A model generated the notes under the pieces. That model had not been told where the DNA came from, made no database searches, and saw only the letters and a list, made by a program, of their open reading frames with translations. A program made the translations under genes and the position numbers. 64,000 nt of DNA from Allokutzneria sp. NRRL B-24872 (GTDB lineage Bacteria; Actinomycetota; Actinomycetes; Mycobacteriales; Pseudonocardiaceae). Where the stretch lies: positions 1 to 64,000 of the forward strand of contig NZ_MUMH01000169.1 in the NCBI RefSeq assembly GCF_002155965.1, read 5' to 3'. Of the stretch, positions 28,521 through 38,314 are shown piece after piece; position 1 is the first letter of the stretch; the number at the start of each line of letters is the position of its first letter.

Positions 28521-29666
28521 GTGTTCGAGCTGATCGACGAGTGGGGCCCGGAGAAGGTCGTCGTCGTGTCGGACTCGCGCACCGGGATGCGCGGAGCGCT
28601 GGTGATCGACAACACCGCGCGCGGCATGGGCAAGGGCGGCACGCGGATGTCCCCGACGGTGTCGGTGGCCGAGGTGGCGCGCCTGGCCCGGGTGATGACG
28701 TGGAAGTGGGCCGGGGTCGACCTGTTCTACGGCGGTGCGAAGGCCGGTATCCGCTTCGACCCGGCCTCGCCGGACAAGGAGGCGGCGCTGCGGGCGTTCG
28801 TGCGGCGGCTGTCCAACGAGGTGCCGCGCGAGTACGTGCTCGGCCTGGACATGGGCTTGACCGAGCGTGACGCGGCGATCGTGCAGGACGAGCTCGGTGA
28901 TCGCGGTGCGGCGGTCGGCACGCCCGCTGAGCTGGGCGGAGTGCCCTACGACGAGCTGGGCGTCACCGGGTTCGGGGTGGCGGAGACGGCGTGCGCGGCC
29001 TCAGCGGTGATCGGTGTGTCGCTGGCCGGGGCGCGGGTGTCCATCCAGGGCTTCGGCGCGGTCGGGTGGGCGGCGGCCAAGCGCTTCGCGGAGCTGGGCG
29101 CCTCGGTGGTCGCTGTGTCCACTGTCGAGGGTGTGCTGCACGATCCGTCCGGTTTGGACGTCGCGCGGTTGCTGGAGCTGCGCGCGGTGGATGGCGATGC
29201 GGTGGTGCGCTCCTACGGTGGCTCGGTGCTTGCGCCGGGCGAAGAGCTGCTGGTGGACGCGGAGGTGCTGGTGCCCGCCGCCGTGCAGGACGTGCTCTCC
29301 GAGGAGCTGGCCGGGCAGGTGAAGGCCCGCTTGGTGGTGGAGGGCGCGAACCTGCCGACCACGCCCGCCGCGCAGCGGGTGCTGGCGGAGCGCGGGATCG
29401 CGGTGGTGCCGGACTTCGTGGCCAACGCCGGTGGTGTGGTGGCGGCGGGGTTCGCGATGGACGCGCGCTACTCGGCGTTTCGCCCGGAGCCCGCCGAGAT
29501 CTTCGCGACGATCTCGGCGAAGCTGCGTGCCAACACCGAGCTGGTGCTGGTCGAGGCGGCTCGGCAGCGGTGCACGACGCACGTGGCGGCGCGGGAGCTG
29601 GCTCAGGGCCGGGTTCGCACCGCCATGGAGCTGCGCGGACGGCTCAGTAGGCGCACTGGAGGGTGA
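28521..29666 (+). CDS. Glu/Leu/Phe/Val-type amino acid dehydrogenase, probably for 2-aminoadipate
   Basis: Predicted 381-residue NAD(P)-dependent amino acid dehydrogenase. The N-terminal domain has RGMGKGGTRMSP and the catalytic-Lys motif FYGGAKAGIRFDP; the NAD domain begins at VSIQGFGAVGWAAAKRFAEL, and VEGANLPTTPAAQRVL and PDFVANAGGVVAAGF follow. The protein is shorter than hexameric GDH and closer in length to leucine/phenylalanine dehydrogenases. In this operon oxidative deamination of 2-aminoadipate to 2-oxoadipate is the missing step between the ALDH7 and HglS-like enzymes, so that is proposed; no residue proves it. GTG start 3 bp after the previous stop. It overlaps the next convergent gene by 23 bp. 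Confidence 0.75.
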   Translation: MFELIDEWGPEKVVVVSDSRTGMRGALVIDNTARGMGKGGTRMSPTVSVAEVARLARVMTWKWAGVDLFYGGAKAGIRFDPASPDKEAALRAFVRRLSNEVPREYVLGLDMGLTERDAAIVQDELGDRGAAVGTPAELGGVPYDELGVTGFGVAETACAASAVIGVSLAGARVSIQGFGAVGWAAAKRFAELGASVVAVSTVEGVLHDPSGLDVARLLELRAVDGDAVVRSYGGSVLAPGEELLVDAEVLVPAAVQDVLSEELAGQVKARLVVEGANLPTTPAAQRVLAERGIAVVPDFVANAGGVVAAGFAMDARYSAFRPEPAEIFATISAKLRANTELVLVEAARQRCTTHVAARELAQGRVRTAMELRGRLSRRTGG

Positions 29667-30168
29667 AGTCGTCCAGTCGGACCCATTCGCCGTCGAAGCC
29701 CCGGTTATTGTCCTGGAGCTCGTAGCGGACTCTCAGCGTCTTGTAGCCCTGGATGTTGATGTTGTTGACGGTGATGGGCTCGTAGCCGCTGCCGTAGGTC
29801 AGCCACGCGTGCATGGTCGTGTACAGGTGGCCTTCTGAGTCGCTGACCACGACGCGGTCGATCTCGGTGCTGCGGTTGTTGAGCGCGTTGGCGTAGACGC
29901 GGGCGGTGCAGGTGCTCGGCCCGTTGGTGCCGGTCGCGACCTCGATGTCGACGGCGGGGTTGCCCAGCGCTCGGTCGGTGTGCAGCCACGCGTTGTTCTG
30001 GCCGGTCCTGGCGTTGCCGAGGTTGATGTCGAACCCGGCGTGGTTGATCGCGCGCCACTTGGTCGCGGGGGAGCCCTCGAAGCCGTCCTGGAACTGGCGC
30101 ACTCCGGCGTGCGCGGTCCCGGTGAACAGCAGCAGTGCGGTGGCGAGGGCGATGGCCGTGATCTTCAT
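29644..30168 (-). CDS. Secreted protein, beta-rich, unknown function
   Basis: Predicted 174-residue exported protein. A signal peptide (MKITAIALATALLLFTGTAH ending AHA/GV near residue 21) is followed by a beta-strand-rich domain with many Asn, Gly and Tyr residues (FQDGFEGSPATKWRAINHAG, TEIDRVVVSDSEGHLYTTMH, NNINIQGYKTLRVRYELQDN). One Cys lies mid-domain (STCTAR) and one near the C-terminus (LQCAY), probably a disulfide. It resembles a carbohydrate-binding-type sandwich, but no family was recognised. Its ATG overlaps the stop of the upstream monooxygenase gene (ATGA). Confidence 0.65.
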   Translation of the reverse strand: MKITAIALATALLLFTGTAHAGVRQFQDGFEGSPATKWRAINHAGFDINLGNARTGQNNAWLHTDRALGNPAVDIEVATGTNGPSTCTARVYANALNNRSTEIDRVVVSDSEGHLYTTMHAWLTYGSGYEPITVNNINIQGYKTLRVRYELQDNNRGFDGEWVRLDDFTLQCAY

Positions 30169-31490
30169 GCCTCCAGGCTGGCCCGCGGTTCGCGCGCTGC
30201 CAATGGGCGAAGGTGCAGCCTTAGGTGCCGCAGGTAGTCGTGGACCTCGCCGAGGTCGTTGGTGCTGATCGCGACGTGGCGGTCGGGGCGGACCAGGACG
30301 TAGTGCTCGCGCAGCGGGTGGTCGGCGTCCAGGGTGAGCAGCGTGAAGTCGGGGCCGTGGACGGGCGCGGGGACGCGGTCGCCGCCGTGCTCACCACGCG
30401 CGAGGGAGCTGCCCCGGTAGGTGATGTGCAGTTGTTGGGTCGCCTTGCCGCGCTTGAGGCCGCCTTCTTCCTGGCGGACGTTCTTGCCGAGCAGATCAGT
30501 GCTGAGGCCGAGCACATCGGCGGCTACGGGCAGGCGCTCCTCCTCGTAGGTGTCCAGCAGTGCCTCCGGGGAGCCGTTGAGGACGGCGGCGAGCTTCCAT
30601 CCGAGGTTGTAGGCGTCCTGCACGCCGGTGTTGAGGCCCTGGCCGCCGGTGGGCGGGTGCACGTGCGCGGCGTCTCCGGCGAGCAGGACGCGGCCGGCCC
30701 GGTAGGTGTCGACCATGCGCGCGTTGGAGCGGTAGACCGAGGTCCACGTGGGGTCGGTGAGGGTGACCTCCGTGCGGCCGGTGCGCTGGTGAAGGGCTTC
30801 ACGCAGGTAATGCTCGGTGATGTCGGGGTGCTCGTCCGGGCGGAGGCCGAGCATGAGCTGGAAGCGGTCGGGGGCGCCGGGCAGGGGGCACATGCCGATC
30901 ATGGTGGGCTGTGCCTGGGGCCAGATGTGCCAGCGGTCGCGGTCCAGGCCGCGGGAGGTGACGTCGGCGATGACCATGCGCACGTCCTCGACCGGGTGGC
31001 CGAGGAAAGCGACGCCGAGGTGCTTGCGCACGAAGCTGTGCCCGCCGTCGGCACCGATCAGGTAGTCCGCGTGGACCTCGGTGCCGTTGACGGTGGCGGT
31101 GACGCCGTCCTCATCTTGGGTGAATCCGGTCAGCTCTGAGCGAAGTTCGACGTGCACGCCGTGGGTGGCCAGGCGGGCGCGCAGGATCGCCTCGAACTCG
31201 CCTTGGCCGAGCATCCAGGGCTTGGCGGCGTCGGCTTCGTGCATCGAGCGGTCGACGTGCCCGTCGGGGCCGTGCACGCGCAGCAACGGGTAGGGACAGC
31301 CTGCTGCGAGGACGTCCCCCAGGACGCCGAGGTCGGCCAGGACTTCGAGGGTGCGGGGCTGGAGTCCCTTGCCGCGCGAGCCGACGAAGTGGTGCTCGGC
31401 CTTGTCGATGACGCGCACGTCGACGCCGCGCCGGGCGAGGTCGATCGCGAGGGTGAGGCCGGTGGGCCCGGCTCCGCCGACGAGGATCAC
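30165..31490 (-). CDS. FAD-dependent aromatic hydroxylase/monooxygenase (PheA/TfdB-like)
   Basis: Predicted 441-residue class A flavin monooxygenase. The GXGXXG-type FAD motif lies at the N-terminus (ILVGGAGPTGLTLAIDLARR), the DG motif at DYLIGADGGHSFVRKHL, and the second FAD site at RVLLAGDAAHVHPPTGGQGL followed by NTGVQDAYNLGWKLA. It is shorter than full phenol hydroxylases because the C-terminal thioredoxin-like part is reduced. Relatives act on phenols, polyketides, tetracyclines and rifamycins. GTG 31490 is the first codon. It faces a TetR gene whose effector domain resembles the tetracycline repressor, so inducible detoxification of a polycyclic aromatic compound is plausible. Confidence 0.8.
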   Translation of the reverse strand: MILVGGAGPTGLTLAIDLARRGVDVRVIDKAEHHFVGSRGKGLQPRTLEVLADLGVLGDVLAAGCPYPLLRVHGPDGHVDRSMHEADAAKPWMLGQGEFEAILRARLATHGVHVELRSELTGFTQDEDGVTATVNGTEVHADYLIGADGGHSFVRKHLGVAFLGHPVEDVRMVIADVTSRGLDRDRWHIWPQAQPTMIGMCPLPGAPDRFQLMLGLRPDEHPDITEHYLREALHQRTGRTEVTLTDPTWTSVYRSNARMVDTYRAGRVLLAGDAAHVHPPTGGQGLNTGVQDAYNLGWKLAAVLNGSPEALLDTYEEERLPVAADVLGLSTDLLGKNVRQEEGGLKRGKATQQLHITYRGSSLARGEHGGDRVPAPVHGPDFTLLTLDADHPLREHYVLVRPDRHVAISTNDLGEVHDYLRHLRLHLRPLAAREPRASLEA

Positions 31491-31500
31491 GACACGCTCC

Positions 31501-31529
31501 TTAACGTCGTTAAATCTAACGGCGTTAAG
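31501..31529. promoter_or_regulatory. Operators between monooxygenase and TetR genes
   Basis: TTAAC-GTC-GTTAA (31501-31513) and TAACG-G-CGTTA (31517-31527) share the core AACGNCGTT with centres 15 bp apart; a weaker half-site, GTTAAG, follows at 31544-31549. AT-rich dyads in this GC-rich region are distinctive and suit the adjacent TetR-class repressor. Confidence 0.65.
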
Positions 31530-31581
31530 GGTGACTTGAATGCTGTTAAGGTGTCAAGCCCCGAGCCTGTGAGGACCGCGA

Positions 31582-32186
31582 ATGGCCCTGGACCGCGACA
31601 CCGTGGTGCGCACGGCGCTGCGCGTGCTCGACGAGGTCGGCGTCGACAACCTGACGCTGCGCCGCATCGCCACCGAGCTCAACGTCCAGGCCCCCGCCCT
31701 GTACTGGCACTTCAAGAACAAGCAGGAGCTGGTCGACGAGATGGCCAGCACCGTGCTCGCCGAGGCTGTCGGTGCCGCCGAGTACGGTGACGACTGGGCG
31801 GAGCTGCTGGTCAACTACGGTCGGGCGCTGCGCGGGGCGCTGCTGAGCCACCGCGACGGCGCCAAGGTCTTCAGCGGCACCTACCTCACCCGAACCGACG
31901 TCTACAAGGGACAGGAGCAGGCGCTGCGCGTGATCACCGACGCCGGGTTCTCCCTGGCCGAGGCCGTCGCCGGGCTGATGACCGTGCACTGCTACGCCAC
32001 CGGCCACGCGGTGGAGGAGCAGGCGAGCACCGGCGACCCGCGCTACGACCCGCAGGCGCGCGCCGACCGCGTCGGTGCCGAGCTGCCCCTGGCCCAGGCC
32101 GCAGGCGAAGGACTCTTCGAGAAGCCGGACGAGCGCTTCGAGCGCGGTCTGGCCCTGATCGTGAACGGAATGCGGAAGGCGAAGGT

Positions 32187-32190
<4 letters not shown>
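31582..32190 (+). CDS. TetR family regulator with tetracycline-repressor-type C-terminal domain
   Basis: Predicted 202-residue repressor. The HTH (LTLRRIATELNVQAPALYWH FKNKQELV) is followed by a C-terminal domain whose ALLSHRDGAKVFSGTYLT segment closely matches class-type TetR proteins (ALLSHRDGAKVHLGT in TetR, from memory). This marks it as TetR_C rather than a generic AcrR. It faces the monooxygenase gene across AT-rich dyads. Its stop overlaps the start of the SNF2 gene (GTGA), an unusual coupling of a drug-type repressor to a chromatin-type helicase. Confidence 0.85.
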
Positions 32191-34999
<2,809 letters not shown>

Positions 35000-35003
<4 letters not shown>

Positions 35004-36217
35004 ACGCCGCGCGCGGCTTCCCCGCCTTCGGCCGCATTCCGCGCAAGCTCGGCCCGATCGCCGCCACGGCGTGGGGCAAGGCGTGGAACGCGACGCTGGA
35101 GGAGCTCGACCTCGACGAGAAGCCGCTCAAGGACGGGCGCAAGCTCGCCCACACCGGCGTCCTCGGCCCGATCACGCTCAGCCCCGGCCGGGTCAGGGCG
35201 GAGATCGGCGACAGCGGCGAGCTGCTGTCCACGCTGATCCAGCTGCCGACGTTCACCGACCGCACCTGGAAACTGGTGCTGGACCAGATCGCCACCCGCG
35301 CCGGGCACGTCGCCGCGCTGCTGGACGGCGAGCTGCCGGAGGAGCTGCTGGGCGAGCTGGCCGACGAAGGTCTGCCGCTGATCCCGTTGGCGGCCGAGCT
35401 GGAGCCGGAGTGCGACTGCGACATGGGCTTCGAGGTCCTGTGCAAGCACGGCGCCGCGCTGGGCTACCAGGTGTCGTGGCTGCTGGACACCGAACCGTTC
35501 CTGCTGGTGCTGCTGCGCGGCATGGACCAGCAGGAGCTGACGCGGCGGCTGAGCTCGCGCAAGATCACCGCCCCGCGCGCCAAGCCGACGGGTGGCACGT
35601 CGATCGCCGCCGCCTACGCGCGGGAGCCGGGACCGCTGCCGGAGATCTCGGCCGAGCCGCCCACCGGCCCGTACCCCCAGGTCGACATCGAGCCCCCGCC
35701 GGGACTGCCGCCGCACCTGGTGCCGCGCATGGTCCGCAACGCGATGTGGCACGCCCGGGAGCAGTTGGCCGACCTCGTCAACCCCGACCCGGCGCCGTGG
35801 CTGTCGATGTACGAGGACAACGTGCGCCTGTCGGTGATCTATCCCGAGCTGATCGCCGACCACCTGGGAACGCACGCGACCGCGGCGGCCTGGCGCTACG
35901 GCGGCCTGGCGGGTTTGGCGGTGGAGAAGGGCAAGCGCACGCTCACCCCGCTGGAGCTGGCCAGGGCGCGGGCCGCGCTGGAGGCCGCTGAGCTGGGCGA
36001 GTTCGAGTTCGACAAGGGGTGCCGCTTCACCCTCACCGGGCAGCGCTGGCAGCTGCGCCTTGGCGAGGACGGCCTCTGGTACCCCTTCTACGACATGCTG
36101 GCCGAGCACGGGTGGCTGATGGCTGGTCCGCCGCACTCGGACCCGGCGGTGGCCTTCGACGTGCCACCGCCGGAGAAACCCAAGCGCCGCCGCAGGAAGC
36201 GCATGCCCGACTGCTAG
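35000..36217 (+). CDS. SWIM zinc finger protein paired with SNF2 helicase
   Basis: Predicted 405-residue protein. The SWIM-type zinc motif C-x-C-xn-C-x-H is visible as PECDCDMGFEVLCKHGAALG near residue 145. The N-terminus (FGRIPRKLGPIAATAWGKAW) is typical of the bacterial SNF2-associated SWIM family. A Pro-rich linker separates it from a C-terminal helical domain ending in a basic tail (KPKRRRRKRMPDC). The ATG overlaps the SNF2 stop, and the pair surely works together, with the SWIM protein probably giving DNA or protein binding to the motor. Confidence 0.85.
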
Positions 36218-36238
36218 CGGCTCGATCAGGCGGTTCGG

Positions 36239-37096
36239 TCAGGCGGCGAAGTCGTGCACGTGGTCGCGGACCCAGTCGCGGAAGGACAGCGGCGCGGTCC
36301 CGGTCAGCTCGGTGACGGTGGGGGAGACGCGCGCGGGCTGGCGTTCGAAGCCGTCCCAGGCGCCGAGCAGTCCGTCCGCGAACTCCACCGGCCACCCGTG
36401 GTCGATCATCCGCTGCCGCGCCGCGACCGGGCTCAGCTCCTCGAAGCGCACGTCGCGGCCCAGGACCTCGCCGATGATCCGCGCCTGCTCGGCCTGGGTC
36501 ACCGGCTCCGGCCCGGTCAGCACGTAGCTCGCTCCCGCGTGCCCGTCCTCGACGAGGACCTTCGCGGCGACCGCGGCGAGATCGCGCTCGTGCACGACCG
36601 CGCGTGCCGCGGCGCCGTGGGCTTCGCGGACGGTGGCGCTGGCGCGGATCTCCTCGGCCCAGCCGAGCGCGTTGGCGGCGAAGGTTCCCGCGCGCAGCAT
36701 CGTCCACTCCGCGCTCGATGCCCTGATCGCGCGCTCGACGGTGAAGTGCAGTTGGTTGATCGGGTCGCTCTGCTTCTCGGCGTCGTCGTCCACGCCGAAG
36801 GAGGACAGGTACACCAGCCGCCGCGTTCCCAGCGCCCCGACGGCCGCCTCGATGCCGTCCGGTGACAGGAACGGCCACATCAGGAACACCGCGTCGGTCC
36901 CGTCCGCGGCCTTGGCGAGACTGGCGGTGTCGTGCAGGTCGCCCACGGCCAGCTCGACCCCGTCCGGCACCTCGGCGCTGGCTGCGTCGCGGACCAGCGC
37001 GCGGACACCGACACCGCGCTGCTGGAGTTGGCGCACCACGCTCCCGCCGACGTTGCCGGTCGCGCCGATCACCAGGACCTTGTTGTTCTCGCTCAT
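36239..37096 (-). CDS. NmrA-like NAD(P)-binding oxidoreductase
   Basis: Predicted 285-residue atypical SDR. The N-terminal KVLVIGATGNVGGSVVRQLQ is followed by RALVRDAASAEVPDGVELAV, LVYLSSFGVD and SYVLTGPEPVTQAEQARI; no YxxxK catalytic pair is seen, as usual for the NmrA/TMR group. ATG 37096 is preceded by TAGCGT at the -10 distance, so the message is probably leaderless; an in-frame GTG lies 9 bp earlier. The promoter carries a MerR-type dyad between -35 and -10. It shares the fold, but little local sequence, with the NmrA gene at 20.9 kb. Confidence 0.8.
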   Translation of the reverse strand: MSENNKVLVIGATGNVGGSVVRQLQQRGVGVRALVRDAASAEVPDGVELAVGDLHDTASLAKAADGTDAVFLMWPFLSPDGIEAAVGALGTRRLVYLSSFGVDDDAEKQSDPINQLHFTVERAIRASSAEWTMLRAGTFAANALGWAEEIRASATVREAHGAAARAVVHERDLAAVAAKVLVEDGHAGASYVLTGPEPVTQAEQARIIGEVLGRDVRFEELSPVAARQRMIDHGWPVEFADGLLGAWDGFERQPARVSPTVTELTGTAPLSFRDWVRDHVHDFAA

Positions 37097-37103
37097 GGTG
37101 ATC

Positions 37104-37134
37104 ACGCTAGAAACTCAACCTCGGTTGAGGTCAA
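37104..37134 (-). promoter_or_regulatory. MerR-type promoter with 19-bp spacer
   Basis: On the minus strand TTGACC (plus 37129-37134) and TAGCGT (plus 37104-37109) are separated by 19 bp. The over-long spacer contains the perfect dyad CTCAACC-GA-GGTTGAG read in minus sense (plus 37114-37129). A 19-bp spacer with a central palindrome is the hallmark of SoxR/MerR-activated promoters. No MerR gene lies in the window. Confidence 0.6.
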
Positions 37135-37243
37135 GTCCCGTCAGCACGCATTCGCGCCAGGAACTGCTCGTTGTAGCGCGGCTTGGGGAACTCCAGCTCC
37201 GCTGTCCTGGCCCAGTTGACGTGCTCAGGACCCAGTTGACGTG
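37131..37243 (-). other. Gene-tail remnant with 20-bp-period duplication
   Basis: Between the NmrA promoter and the hydrolase stop, a minus-strand frame of about 30 codons reads VNWARTAELEFPKPRYNEQF then LARMRADGT and a stop at 37131. It has no start of its own. CCCAGTTGACGTG occurs at 37211-37223 and again at 37231-37243, a tandem duplication spanning the hydrolase stop. It looks like the worn 3' end of another gene, joined by slippage or recombination. The family is unknown. Confidence 0.3.
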
Positions 37244-38127
37244 TCCTGTCTCGGCGAAGCTGGTGATGTTTCTGCGCCGCGCAACGCATCCAGGATGTGT
37301 GGCCACGCGGCCTCCCCCAAGGCCAAGTCGTCGGCGTCGGTCCCCCCGTAATGAAGGTGCGTCGAGGGGCTGGCGGGTGCCTCTCCTGGAAGGCGGGGGC
37401 GGTGGCCGGCAGCGTGCCGCTCGATGAGCACGGTGGGAAGCCCGGCGGCCAGTCGACGGTCTCTCAGCGCCCGCGCGGAGGAGTGGGACGGCCAGGTCCG
37501 GTCGTCTCCGCCGGCGACCAGGACGAGTTGCGCCGTGGTGGTCTCCACAGGGATGGCCGCGGCCTTGTACTGGTCGGGATAGAGCTCGCCGCTGCGTTCG
37601 TACCAGCTTCGCAGGGACACGAGTCCGTCCTCACGTTGTTCCGGCTCCCAGGTCTCATCGCGCGGCACGAACGGCAGCGGCTCGCCCTGCCAGGTCCAGG
37701 ACGAGCGCCAGGGCCGGTTCCGCCCGTCTGTTCCTGGCCCGAGATTCGCCCATGTCACCGAAGGTGGCGACAAGGCCACCGCGGCTGCTGTGCGCTGGTC
37801 GAGAATGGACAACCACAGAGCGGCCTCAGCCCCCTTGGACAGACCGAGGACGGAGAGCCGTTCGGCGCCTTCGGACTGAAGCAGGTCCAGTCCACGGCTG
37901 AACGTCTCCACCGGGATCTCGCAGATTCCCGGTGCCTGGCCCTCGCCGCCGTACCAGCGCATCCCGAACGCCACCAACCCGGCGTGCGCCAAGAGCCGGC
38001 ATCGCTCCAGCGTGCCGGGTCCGTAGGACCCGTGGAGAACGAGCACCCCAGCTCGGCTTCCGGCAGCAGGGCGGACAAGCACCCCCTCCAGAGCGCCGCC
38101 AGTGATCTCCTGTTCGACGATGTCCAC
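37225..38127 (-). CDS. Alpha/beta hydrolase, acyl-CoA thioesterase (BAAT C-terminal)-like
   Basis: Predicted 300-residue hydrolase. The early strand GVLVLHGSYGPGTLERCRLL is followed by the nucleophile elbow LSVLGLSKGAEAALWLS (GLSKG, Ser), LVLVAGGDDRTWPS (acid region) and a late His (IERHAAGHRP). The GLSKGAEAAL and WPS features are those of the BAAT/acyl-CoA thioesterase C-terminal family. I chose GTG 38127, with AGGGGG close upstream; the frame stays open to 38241. The C-terminus ends in a region with a tandem duplication and may not be the ancestral end. Confidence 0.7.
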   Translation of the reverse strand: MDIVEQEITGGALEGVLVRPAAGSRAGVLVLHGSYGPGTLERCRLLAHAGLVAFGMRWYGGEGQAPGICEIPVETFSRGLDLLQSEGAERLSVLGLSKGAEAALWLSILDQRTAAAVALSPPSVTWANLGPGTDGRNRPWRSSWTWQGEPLPFVPRDETWEPEQREDGLVSLRSWYERSGELYPDQYKAAAIPVETTTAQLVLVAGGDDRTWPSHSSARALRDRRLAAGLPTVLIERHAAGHRPRLPGEAPASPSTHLHYGGTDADDLALGEAAWPHILDALRGAETSPASPRQDTSTGS

Positions 38128-38260
38128 GATCCCCCTAGTCTCTCCGGGAGATCCTGCCACCAGATGACGGGACACCTCGCCGCTGGCCTCCGCAGATGCC
38201 AGGTGCGCTGTCCTGTCGGTCGCGGGGTTCTGTGCACCCAACCCTCGCCGCCGAGGTGTT

Positions 38261-38303
38261 CAACGTCGGCAAACCCCGTTGTGTGGTGGGTTTGCCGACG
38301 TTG
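38261..38303. terminator. Perfect 16-bp terminator hairpin
   Basis: CAACGTCGGCAAACCC (38261-38276) and GGGTTTGCCGACGTTG (38288-38303) are exact complements with an 11-nt loop. It lies 12 bp past the aminopeptidase stop (minus strand) and upstream of the hydrolase gene, so it insulates the two. Confidence 0.75.
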
Positions 38304-38314
38304 GTGACGTGGGG

